Shown here: positions 17,854 to 26,199 of the stretch, piece by piece
Layout of the letters: each line of letters opens with the position of its first letter
Position numbering within the stretch: position 1 is the stretch's first letter
Origin: Nocardioides halotolerans DSM 19273
Lineage (GTDB): Bacteria > Actinomycetota > Actinomycetes > Propionibacteriales > Nocardioidaceae
NCBI RefSeq assembly: GCF_000422805.1
Contig: NZ_AUGT01000012.1
Span: 1 to 64,000 of the forward strand
Direction: 5' to 3'
Length of the DNA: 64,000 bases
Translations under genes and position numbers: made by a program
Notes under the pieces: generated by a model
Databases searched by the model: none
What the model saw: the letters and a program-made list of their open reading frames with translations, nothing else
What the model was told of the DNA's origin: nothing

Positions 17854-19184
17854 CTCCGTATGCAGGCGAAGAGGTGCCGACCGTAGTTGCCCTGGTAGGG
17901 GGGCACGTCGTCCTCGTCCGGTCCGAGGTCGATGATCTCGTCGAAGCTCGTGTTGACCTCGAGGAAGGCGCGCGTCCCCTCGGTCGTCCACTCCGGCAGC
18001 TTCGCCTCGAACCAGGTCTCGTGGGCCTGACCCGTGTCGAGGAACAGGACCTTGCCGGTGGCCTGGTCGAGCAGCTTCGCGAACTGGGCCGCGTCGACCG
18101 ACCCGCGGCCCAGGGCGAAGTGGTGCAGCAGGCTCAGGCACGAGACGACGTCCCAGCGGGCGTCGGAGCCGGCCAGGAAGTCGACCGCGTCGGAGACCGT
18201 GATCCGCTCGGGGTCGAGACCGTAGACGCCGTGGCCCAGCGTGGGGGCGAGGGGGTCCCGCTCGACGCCGTAGGCGTCCAGTCCCCGCGCACCCATCTCG
18301 GCCACGAACCACCCATAGCAGCTGGCGACGTCGAGGTAGCTCGTCTGTGGCGAGACGAGGCCGCGCGGCTCCAGGAACCGCAGCATCTTGTCGCGCCGGT
18401 CGGAGCACTTCCGGACGAGGGGCCAGGACGGCGTCAGCTCGGGGGCCGGGATCGGCTGGTAGAGCTCGCGTGCCCCGCCGATCCACGACATGTTGTCGAG
18501 CAGGTCCTCCAGAGGCGTCGACACGGGGAGCCACGACTCGCGCACCTGAACCGTGGTCCGGCCCGACACGGCACTGGACGCGACCCGGTGGTGACCGTCG
18601 ATCACCTGGTACAGCTCGGACCCGCGGATGCGGGCCACCCGGATGCGGCTGGTGGCCGGGCTCCGCCCGACGGCTCCACCGGCGGCGGGCTCGCTCGTGC
18701 GGGGCGCGATGAACCTGCGCGCGACGTCGGGGATGTCGCCGACCGTGGTGGCCTCGAAGAAGTTGCCGGTCGCCTCGATCACGCCGAGCGCCATCGCGGC
18801 GTACGGCGTGCTCATGATCTGCTCGTCGGTGAGCGGACCCGGCTCGGCAGAGGCTCGTTGCAGCAGGTCCGCGTGAGGACCGTCGATCACGCGGGTCGAC
18901 GCCCACAGCAGGTCGCCGGTGGCCTCCGAGAACTGCCGGGCAGACAAGCCGTTCTGGCCGCCCAGCATGAGGCGCTCCACCGGCACGGTGACCGTCCAGG
19001 GGCGCCACGCCAGCCAGCGGTAGAGGCCGCGTCGCAGCCCGCCGGGCAGGGGGAGCGCGCGCAGCCCTTCCGAGAGGCGCGCGCTGCCGCGAAAGGCGCT
19101 GGCCCCGGCCCGGTCCCGCAGGTGCTTCAGCCGCAGCGTGCCGCGATCGACGAGCTTTCGGCTCCTGCCAGTCGTCGCGGTCAT
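17850..19184 (-). CDS. ParB-like domain fused to SAM-dependent methyltransferase
   Basis: A 444-residue two-part protein. The N-terminal half contains a ParB/sulfiredoxin-like signature (SELYQVIDGHHRVASSAVSG, about residues 192-211). The C-terminal half is a class I methyltransferase: motif I YLDVASCYGWFVAEMGARG, the acidic VERDP, and CLSLLHHF in the catalytic region. Its place as first gene of an operon with a glycosyltransferase and a flippase suggests methylation of a surface glycan or its lipid carrier. Substrate is not known, and the N-terminal module might be a nucleotide-dependent kinase-like domain rather than a DNA binder. Confidence 0.75.
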   Translation of the reverse strand: MTATTGRSRKLVDRGTLRLKHLRDRAGASAFRGSARLSEGLRALPLPGGLRRGLYRWLAWRPWTVTVPVERLMLGGQNGLSARQFSEATGDLLWASTRVIDGPHADLLQRASAEPGPLTDEQIMSTPYAAMALGVIEATGNFFEATTVGDIPDVARRFIAPRTSEPAAGGAVGRSPATSRIRVARIRGSELYQVIDGHHRVASSAVSGRTTVQVRESWLPVSTPLEDLLDNMSWIGGARELYQPIPAPELTPSWPLVRKCSDRRDKMLRFLEPRGLVSPQTSYLDVASCYGWFVAEMGARGLDAYGVERDPLAPTLGHGVYGLDPERITVSDAVDFLAGSDARWDVVSCLSLLHHFALGRGSVDAAQFAKLLDQATGKVLFLDTGQAHETWFEAKLPEWTTEGTRAFLEVNTSFDEIIDLGPDEDDVPPYQGNYGRHLFACIRR

Positions 19185-19225
19185 CGCCTTAGCCTCGGCA
19201 CGACGACCAACCTAGATCACTCCTC

Positions 19226-19242
19226 GAGCCCCGGAGGGGCTC
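19226..19242 (-). terminator. Short GC hairpin after the large FnIII protein gene
   Basis: A perfect 7-bp stem, GAGCCCC at 19226-19232 with GGGGCTC at 19236-19242, and a 3-base loop. It lies 42 bp past the stop of the FnIII gene and 42 bp before the methyltransferase start, so it separates two same-strand units. Confidence 0.6.
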
Positions 19243-19283
19243 TCCGGCGGAGTGTCCAGGCCGGAAGTGACGCTCTCGCGGCA

Positions 19284-22200
19284 CTACTTCTTCTTCTTGC
19301 CCTTGACGACCTTGATCGTCACCTTGTCGGAGGACGCGAGCGTCGACACGCTGCCCAGGTAAGTGATGGTCAGCTTGTGCTTGCCCACCTTCAGCTTCTT
19401 GAGCCGGATCGTCAGTACGCCGTTCTTGCCCGTCTGGAGCCCGGGGCTGGCGATGACCTTCGAGCCGTCCTTGACCTGCACCTGGCCGAGCGGGACGCCG
19501 AAGTCGAGGAGCGTCACCTTCACGGTGAGCACCCCGCGCTGGCGCTGGGTGATCTTCTTCTTGGCGACGGTCGCGTCCACCTTCGAGGAGAGCTTCGCGA
19601 CCGACAGCGCGGCGCTGCTGGCGACGCTCGGGGCGAACCCGTTCATCGTCATGGTGACCCGCACCGACACCGGGAGTCCCGCGTCACGAGCCCGGACGAC
19701 GTACTTGCTGCTCGTCTCCTTGGCCACGGCCTCGCCGTTGACGAACCACTGGTAGGCGAACTTCTGACCGCTGCCCGTGGGCCACACGCCCGGGCTCGCC
19801 GTCAGCGTCTCCTTCGCGGCCGGGACGCCTGAGATCGACGGCAGCGTGGTGGGCAGGACAGCGGCCGCCTGGGTGGCCAGGATGCCGTTGCTCGTCGATA
19901 CGCCGCTGACGTAGCCCGCCTTGGCCGCGGTGGCCTTCACGGTGATGGTCTTGCCCACGTCTCCGCTGGCGATGGTGTAGGTCGTGGCGTTGTTGGTGAA
20001 CGCCGAGGTGTCCCTGAACCACTGGTAGGTCACCGTGACGTCGGCGGTGTCCCACACCGGCGGGGTCATCGTGATGACCGAGCCGACCTCCCCGGTGCCC
20101 GTGAGCGAGACGGGGGTGGTGGCGACCGGCGCCGGGTTGAGCGCGCCCGTGATCGCGTTGCTGACCGACAGCCCGGTGGCGTAGCCCGGCTTGGTCGCCG
20201 TGGCCTTGACGGTGATCTCCTTGCCGATGTCGGACGGGCCGACGACGTAGGTCGTGCCGGTCTGGCCGGACACCGACGACGTGCCTCGGAACCACTGGTA
20301 GGTGGTCGTCACGCCCGGCAGGTCCCAGGTCGGGGGCGAGAGGGTGAGCGTCGAGCCCTGGAAGCCGGTGCCGTCGATCGTCACCGGCACCGTCGCGACG
20401 GGAGCGCCCGCCTGGGTGCCCGTGATCGCGTTGCTGGTCGACGTCCCGGTCTTGTAGCCCTGACGGGTGGCGGTCGCCTTGACGGTGATGGCCTTGCCGA
20501 TGTCGGCCGCCGTCACGTCGTAGGTGACGCCGGTCGCGCCGGCGACCGCCGAGGTGCCCCGGAACCACTGGTAGGTGATGTCGAGGACGTTGTTCGGCAT
20601 GTTCCACTGCGCCGGGTTCAGCGTGATCGTCGAGTCCACGACCCCGCTTCCGGTGATGCTCACCGGCACGGTCGCGACCGGGGTGTCGACCACCGTGAAC
20701 GGGTGCAGCCACGTCGAGTCGGCGAGGAGGTGCCCCGCGGTGTCGTAGGCGGTCACGCGCCACTGCCAGCTGCCGCCCGCGATCGACTGGATCGGCGCCC
20801 ACTTCGTCGTCGGGGTGTTGACGGTCTCGGTGGCGTTGCCGGTCGTGCCCGGCCGCCGCTCGAACTTGTAGGTCGTCGCGCCCTGCACCGCCTCCCACTG
20901 GAAGAGCTGGTCGGAGGGCTCGACGGCGGCGCCGTCCAGGGGCGCGGTCAGGCTCACGCCCGGCGAGGTGACCGAGAAGAGCCGGAACGGGCTCCAGTCG
21001 CCGGGGCGGTCCTTGCCGTCGCGTCGCCGGACCCGCCAGGCGTAGGGGCCCTGGGTCGGGTCGAGGTTGTCGAGCACGTACTTGATCTGGACGGTGTTGG
21101 CGTTGACGACGCGGTTGACCGTGTTGGCCCCGGTGTCGCCGTTCTTGTAGACCTCGATGTCGTACGACGCGGCGTACGGCTGGGCCGTCCACGACAGCGT
21201 GAAGTCGCCGGGCACCGAGGCGCCGTCGGCCGGCAGGTCGAGCTGGGGCACGGGGGACTTCTTCACGAACGAGCGCGGGGTGCTCCACGCGAGCTGGTTG
21301 CCCGACTCGTCGACCGCCTGCACCCGCCACCACGTCGTGCCCTCGGGGTAGGTGTCGGAGAAGGACGTGAAGGTCCGCTGGTCCACGTTGTTCGTGACGA
21401 CGTTCTGGGTGAAGTTCTGGTCCGACGCGGTCTGGACGCGGTAGTACTCCGCCTCGATCTGGCCGGGCGTGTCCAACGGCGTCGACTGGTCGGGGTCGGC
21501 CCCGTCGACCACGGACTGGCTGTCGAGGTAGTCGTCCCACGTGAGGGTCACGTCGTTCTGGACCTCGACACCCGGAGCCGGCGAGACCAGCGTCTGCGGA
21601 CGGCTCAGCTTGTTGAAGGCGTGCGTCGCGTGCGTGAGCGGCGAGCAGTGGCCCTCGGCCGTGCACGGGACCACGAGCCAGAAGTACGCGGACCCGGCCT
21701 GGCTGTCGGGGATGGCGTCCTTGTCGAGGTACATCGTGCTGGCGATCGGCTTGGTCTCGATCTGGTTGGTCAGCTCCGCGTCGCGGGACAGGACGAGCTT
21801 GTAGTAGCCGACCTCCGGGTCCGGGGAGTCCCAACCGAGGACAGGAGTCTGCCGCAGGTTCTGGCACGTGGCGGGAAGCCCCGCGTTGCAGGTGTCGACG
21901 GTGGTGCCGGCGTTGCCCGTCAGGGCGTTGCCCGTGATGGCTGCGCGGTAGGACGTCACGTCGACGTCGGGAAGCTGGAGGATCGTGAACGTGCCGGTCC
22001 CACCGGGGATCACCGTGTCGTCGAGACGGACGGCCTCGACCTTCCACTCGTAGTCACCAGGGTCGAGGAACGTGCTGCGGGTGTCCTCGCCGGCCGCGTA
22101 GTGGTACTCGTCGGGCAGCTGGTTCCAGCCGGGAGCGCCCACCGGGCGGACGTAGAGGGTGTAGTGGTCGACCCAGGTGACCGGGTCCCACTTCAGCGTC

Positions 22201-23894
22201 GGGAAGCGGTACGACGACCCGACGTTCGCCGGGTTCGGCGTCGGCGCTCCGGTGGCGGGCAGCGGGTCGGGCACGGGCAGCGGGATGAACTGGCCGGGGT
22301 GACTGGGGTCCTCGATGAGCGGATAGGGGCTGATCGTGAAGGAGGGCTGGCTGCTGGGAATGCGACCCGCGCCGATCGCGCCCTCGTGGTCGATGGTGCG
22401 GACGTCCCACCGGTAGTTCCCGGGTGCGAGGTCGCGCGGGCTGTAGCTCAGGGCCGAGGTCGTCACGGTCCGGTTGGTCGGCCCGGTGATGGTCAGGCGG
22501 TACCTCTCGGCGTTCGCCATGGGGCTCCACCGCAGCACCGGCTGCTTGCCGCTGAGGGTCGGGTCGTCGGGGTGGCTGAACACGGTGCCGGACTGCGTGG
22601 TCGTGAGCACGCCCGGGTCGTAGCTGAACCGCCCGACCGGCGCGCTGATCGCGTCGGTGTGGGGCACGGCGTTCGAGAACTCGTCGTAGGCCACGACCCG
22701 CCAGTAGTAGTTGCCGAGCGCGGCCGGCCAGCACACGCCGCCGTCGCCGTAGACCAGCGTGGTGTGCACCGTCGTGCAGGAGGTGAACGAGCTGAACGAG
22801 GCCGAGGTGCTGAGCTGGACCTCGTAGTGGCTCGCGTGCTTGACCGGGGCCCACTGGTAGTAGAACGGGTCGCCCACCGTCAGGCTGCCGCCACCGCCGC
22901 CGAGGACCAGCGGGTAGCCAGAACCCAGGCTCGCCTGGTCGGACCACGCGCGCTTGAAGTGCCAGATCGGCCGGCTGGCCCAGTCGGGCTGGAAGCCACC
23001 CGCGTCGGTGGCCCTGATCCGCCAGAAGTACTGGTCGTTGCCCAGCGTCTTCGCGGGCGAGTAGCGGGTGCCGTAGACGACGTTCTGGCTGTCGACGATG
23101 GTGTTTGGGGGGAAGAGCTGGTCGGTGCTGATCTGGATCTGGTAGCTCTTGGCGCCCTTGATCGGCGCCCAGTCGAGGACCACGTCGTCGATCGCGAAGT
23201 TGGGGTCGTCCGGCGGGTAGGCCGGCGGGACACCGGTGTCGTTGGCCAGGCCCTTGACGATGTAGCTGCGGCCCGGTGAGTACGCCGTGAACACACCGTC
23301 CGCCAGCACCCCCCGCACGTGCCAGTAGTAGGTCCCCACGGGCTGGAGGGGCATCACGTAGGACGAGGCCTCGACCGTCTTGGTCGTGGTCTGGTCGACG
23401 AAGTTCGGGTCGGTGCCGTACTGCACCTGGTAGGAGTCCGCGCCCGGGACCGGCTGCCAGGCGAAGACGACCGGCTGGTCGGGCTGGGTCAGGTCGGCCC
23501 CGTCGGCCGGGCCGACGACGTTCGGCGGCCCGACGACGTTGCGTGAGAACGCCGTGGTCGTCCACACCTCGCCGGCGCCGGTCGCGCGGACCCGCCAGTA
23601 GAGCTGCGTCCCGGTGGGCAGCTCCTTGGTCGGGACGTACTGGCGCTGCACCGTCGTCGCGTTGACGAGCGTGCTCGAGAAGCTCTCCGACGTCGAGATC
23701 TGGAAGTCGTAGGTCGTGGCCCCCGCCACGCGGTCCCAGGAGAACGTCGGGATGCCGGTCTGGGCACCGCTCGGCGACGGGTTCGTCGGCGCATCGAGGG
23801 CCCGCGCGGCAGGGCTCGCGTAGACGGACAGGGTGCTGACGACGACGGCGCTGACGAGCGCGAGCGCAAGGGTGCGCAGACGACGATGAGGCAC
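19284..23894 (-). CDS. Giant secreted multi-FnIII/Ig-repeat surface protein
   Basis: A 1536-residue exported protein. GTG 23894 is chosen because GGAGGAG lies five bases upstream; it opens a Sec signal (LRTLALALVSAVVV...ASPAARA). About ten fibronectin-type-III-like modules follow, each with the pattern W-x-x-V-x-G-A-x-x-Y-x-(I/V)-Q-(I/V)-S. Then three near-identical 90-residue Ig-like repeats (about bases 20690 to 19850, with TYQWFR, Y.V...DIGK and ITVKATA), a fourth diverged one, and a Big_3-like C-terminal domain ending in KGKKKK. No LPXTG or membrane anchor, so it is probably released or bound non-covalently. Likely an adhesin, glycan-binding or matrix protein. Function not established. 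Confidence 0.85.
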   Translation of the reverse strand: MPHRRLRTLALALVSAVVVSTLSVYASPAARALDAPTNPSPSGAQTGIPTFSWDRVAGATTYDFQISTSESFSSTLVNATTVQRQYVPTKELPTGTQLYWRVRATGAGEVWTTTAFSRNVVGPPNVVGPADGADLTQPDQPVVFAWQPVPGADSYQVQYGTDPNFVDQTTTKTVEASSYVMPLQPVGTYYWHVRGVLADGVFTAYSPGRSYIVKGLANDTGVPPAYPPDDPNFAIDDVVLDWAPIKGAKSYQIQISTDQLFPPNTIVDSQNVVYGTRYSPAKTLGNDQYFWRIRATDAGGFQPDWASRPIWHFKRAWSDQASLGSGYPLVLGGGGGSLTVGDPFYYQWAPVKHASHYEVQLSTSASFSSFTSCTTVHTTLVYGDGGVCWPAALGNYYWRVVAYDEFSNAVPHTDAISAPVGRFSYDPGVLTTTQSGTVFSHPDDPTLSGKQPVLRWSPMANAERYRLTITGPTNRTVTTSALSYSPRDLAPGNYRWDVRTIDHEGAIGAGRIPSSQPSFTISPYPLIEDPSHPGQFIPLPVPDPLPATGAPTPNPANVGSSYRFPTLKWDPVTWVDHYTLYVRPVGAPGWNQLPDEYHYAAGEDTRSTFLDPGDYEWKVEAVRLDDTVIPGGTGTFTILQLPDVDVTSYRAAITGNALTGNAGTTVDTCNAGLPATCQNLRQTPVLGWDSPDPEVGYYKLVLSRDAELTNQIETKPIASTMYLDKDAIPDSQAGSAYFWLVVPCTAEGHCSPLTHATHAFNKLSRPQTLVSPAPGVEVQNDVTLTWDDYLDSQSVVDGADPDQSTPLDTPGQIEAEYYRVQTASDQNFTQNVVTNNVDQRTFTSFSDTYPEGTTWWRVQAVDESGNQLAWSTPRSFVKKSPVPQLDLPADGASVPGDFTLSWTAQPYAASYDIEVYKNGDTGANTVNRVVNANTVQIKYVLDNLDPTQGPYAWRVRRRDGKDRPGDWSPFRLFSVTSPGVSLTAPLDGAAVEPSDQLFQWEAVQGATTYKFERRPGTTGNATETVNTPTTKWAPIQSIAGGSWQWRVTAYDTAGHLLADSTWLHPFTVVDTPVATVPVSITGSGVVDSTITLNPAQWNMPNNVLDITYQWFRGTSAVAGATGVTYDVTAADIGKAITVKATATRQGYKTGTSTSNAITGTQAGAPVATVPVTIDGTGFQGSTLTLSPPTWDLPGVTTTYQWFRGTSSVSGQTGTTYVVGPSDIGKEITVKATATKPGYATGLSVSNAITGALNPAPVATTPVSLTGTGEVGSVITMTPPVWDTADVTVTYQWFRDTSAFTNNATTYTIASGDVGKTITVKATAAKAGYVSGVSTSNGILATQAAAVLPTTLPSISGVPAAKETLTASPGVWPTGSGQKFAYQWFVNGEAVAKETSSKYVVRARDAGLPVSVRVTMTMNGFAPSVASSAALSVAKLSSKVDATVAKKKITQRQRGVLTVKVTLLDFGVPLGQVQVKDGSKVIASPGLQTGKNGVLTIRLKKLKVGKHKLTITYLGSVSTLASSDKVTIKVVKGKKKK

Positions 23895-23971
23895 GGGGGC
23901 TCCTCCCGGGACGGACAGACGATCCACGCTAGGTCGGCGTGCAGGTCTGCCGCGGGAAAACAGGGGACCCT

Positions 23972-23989
23972 ATGGCCCGAACGGGCCAT
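23972..23989. promoter_or_regulatory. Palindromic operator candidate upstream of the FnIII gene
   Basis: ATGGCCCG and CGGGCCAT flank a 2-base centre (perfect 18-bp palindrome). On the minus strand a TAGGGT hexamer (-10-like) overlaps its downstream edge, and it lies about 78 bp upstream of the FnIII start. It matches the palindromes at 14114-14135 and 34258-34279, including a shared flanking CGTCGC in the flp copy. Confidence 0.6.
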
Positions 23990-24035
23990 GCGACGTGACT
24001 GATCGGTCAATCGGCCCGACCGGTCGGGAGCGGGG

Positions 24036-24314
24036 CTACTCGAGGCCGAGCGAGAAGGCCGCCTCGAGGTCGTGGCGGGAGTAGGTCCGGAAGGCGATGT
24101 GGGTCTCGGTCGAGGTGACGCCCGCGACCTTGTTGAGGCGGTCGGCGACCACGTCGGCGACGTCCTCGTGGGCCTTGACGCGGACCAGCACGATCAGGTC
24201 GATCTCGCCGGTCACGGAGTAGACCTCGCTGACCCCGTCGAGGGCGGCGATCGCCTCGGCCACCTCGGGGATCCGGGCCACGTCGGCCTTGACGAACACG
24301 ATGGCGGTGATCAC
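24036..24314 (-). CDS. Stand-alone Lrp/AsnC ligand-binding (RAM) domain protein
   Basis: A 92-residue protein that matches only the RAM sensing domain of Lrp/AsnC regulators: TAIVFVKADVARIPEVAEAIAALDGVSEVYSVTGEIDLIVLVRV. No DNA-binding helix-turn-helix is present, so it probably binds a small ligand or another Lrp protein. GTG 24314 is chosen because TAGGGT ends seven bases upstream; the longer TTG-starting frame has no support. It lies 21 bp from the next gene on the same strand. Confidence 0.85.
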   Translation of the reverse strand: MITAIVFVKADVARIPEVAEAIAALDGVSEVYSVTGEIDLIVLVRVKAHEDVADVVADRLNKVAGVTSTETHIAFRTYSRHDLEAAFSLGLE

Positions 24315-24339
24315 GTGGCCGACCCTACTCAACCCCGGC

Positions 24340-26112
24340 TCACCGGGCGGGCTGGTGCACCGTGGTGATGTCGCGGCGCTCGGCGAAGGGCACGAGCGAG
24401 CGCCGAGACTTGCTCACGGCGTCGTGGACCTCCAGGTGGCGGCTCGCGCCGGCGACCGGGCACGCCCACTCGCCCTCGACGTCGACGAGCCGCACGCCCT
24501 CGGACTCGAGCCAGCGCAGCACCTTCTCCATCTCCTCCGCCGTCGCGGCCGGCACCGGCCCGGGCGCGTCGCCGACGGTCTCGGCGGACATCCGGAGCTC
24601 GGCGACGAACTGGTGCGCGTCGGCGCCGGGCGGGATCACCCCCGCGGCGGCCAGCCGGCCGTGCCGGACGACGTGGACGGCCCAGCGGCCGTCGTCCTCG
24701 CGACGGGTGGCCACGATCTCGGGGCAGCGGGAGAGGGCGGTGAGCCGCTGGGTGCGGGCCGCGGCGCGCACGAACGCCGCCAGCCGGTCGCGGTGCACGC
24801 CGGCCTCCTCGAACCGCTCGTCGGCGGCCAGCGACTCCATGCGGCGGTTGATCGCGTCGACGACCTCGTCGGGCCGGCGCAGCAGGGTGTCCTGCAGTAG
24901 CCGCACGACTGCGGCGTAGGTCGTGGCGTCGACGCTGCCGTCGCACGGCGACAGGCACCGGCCGAGCGCGGCGAGCACGCAGGGGGTGCGCGAGGGCACC
25001 TTGCCGAACCGGTCGCTGCACTGTCGGACGGGGAAGGTGTCGTGGAGCGCGGCGAGGCACTTCTCCGCACCCTTGCGCGACGAGAACGGGCCGAGGTAGT
25101 CGGCGTCGTCGTCGAGCACACGGTTCACCAGCGAGAGCCGTGGCCAGGGCTCGCGGGTGAGCTTGACGAAGTGCATCCGCTCGGGGAAGCGCGAGCGCCG
25201 GTTGTAGCGCGGCTTGTGCTCGGCGATCAGCCGCAGCTCGCGGACCTGGGCCTCGAGGGCGGTGGCGCACACGATGCCCTCGACCGTGGTCGCGAGCCCG
25301 ACCATCTCACCCATCCGCGACCGGGTCTCGGAGGCGGTGAAGTAGGAGCGGACGCGGGTGCGGAGGTCGCGCGAGGTGCCGACGTAGAGGACCCGGCGTG
25401 CGTCGTCGCAGAAGAGGTAGACGCCGGGGGAGTGCGGCAGCCCCTCGGCGAGGTGGCGCTTGCGGCGCTGCGCGGTCGACACCCGAGCCGAGAACGTCTG
25501 GAGCTCCTCGAGGGTGTGGACGCCGAGTCCGCCGAGCCGCTCCATCAGCCCGTGGAGGACGTCGACGGTCGCGCGCGCGTCGGACAGCGCGCGGTGGTTG
25601 GGCGTCGTGCTGGACCGGAAGACCCGGGCCAGCGACGAGAGCTTGCAGTTGGGCGCGTCGTCGCGGGTGATCACCCGGCGGGCCAGCTTGGCGGTGTCGA
25701 CGACCTCGAAACCCGGCCAGCTGCGCCCCTGCTGCTGGTTGAAGTGCTTGAGGAAGCCGACGTCGAACGGCGCGTTGTGCGCGACCAGCACCGTGCCGGC
25801 CGCGAACTCGAGGAACGCCGGCAGCGCCGACTCGATCGTGGGCGCGTCGGCGACCATCGCGTTGCTGATGCCGGTGAGCACCGCGATGAACGGCGGGATC
25901 TGGGCGCACGGGTTGACCAGGGTCTGGAACTCGCCGAGCACCTCGCCCCCGCGCACCTTGACCGCACCGATCTCGGTGATCATCGACCCCGCCTCGGCCG
26001 AACCGCCGGTGGTCTCGAGGTCGACCACGGTGAAGGTCAGGTCACGCAGCGGACGGCCCAGCTCGTCGAAGCTGCGCTGGCTCTCCCAGCGCGAAGGGGC
26101 CGTCGTGCTCAC
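24340..26112 (-). CDS. DEDD 3'-5' exonuclease fused to UvrC/Cho-like GIY-YIG nuclease
   Basis: A 590-residue fusion. The N-terminal part (about 20-190) is a DnaQ-like DEDDh exonuclease (FTVVDLETTGG, VAHNAPFDVGFLKHF, HRALSDARATVDVL). The C-terminal part (from about 215) is a GIY-YIG nuclease with LPHSPGVYLFCDDARRVLYVGTSRDLRTRVRSYF, then a UvrC-type cysteine cluster region with QCSDRFGKVPSRTPCVLAALGRCLSPCDG. This combination is a recurrent actinobacterial protein tentatively linked to DNA repair. GTG 26112 is supported by TAACGT seven bases upstream. The same frame stays open far upstream, but the antisense of RNase J fills it and is not coding. Confidence 0.88.
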   Translation of the reverse strand: MSTTAPSRWESQRSFDELGRPLRDLTFTVVDLETTGGSAEAGSMITEIGAVKVRGGEVLGEFQTLVNPCAQIPPFIAVLTGISNAMVADAPTIESALPAFLEFAAGTVLVAHNAPFDVGFLKHFNQQQGRSWPGFEVVDTAKLARRVITRDDAPNCKLSSLARVFRSSTTPNHRALSDARATVDVLHGLMERLGGLGVHTLEELQTFSARVSTAQRRKRHLAEGLPHSPGVYLFCDDARRVLYVGTSRDLRTRVRSYFTASETRSRMGEMVGLATTVEGIVCATALEAQVRELRLIAEHKPRYNRRSRFPERMHFVKLTREPWPRLSLVNRVLDDDADYLGPFSSRKGAEKCLAALHDTFPVRQCSDRFGKVPSRTPCVLAALGRCLSPCDGSVDATTYAAVVRLLQDTLLRRPDEVVDAINRRMESLAADERFEEAGVHRDRLAAFVRAAARTQRLTALSRCPEIVATRREDDGRWAVHVVRHGRLAAAGVIPPGADAHQFVAELRMSAETVGDAPGPVPAATAEEMEKVLRWLESEGVRLVDVEGEWACPVAGASRHLEVHDAVSKSRRSLVPFAERRDITTVHQPAR

Positions 26113-26199
26113 ACGGCTCACGTTAGGTGCGCGCTCCGACAGTCCGGCGGACCACACGCCAGCGATCAGCGTGCCGCGGACGCTGAGTAGGGTCGGGGC

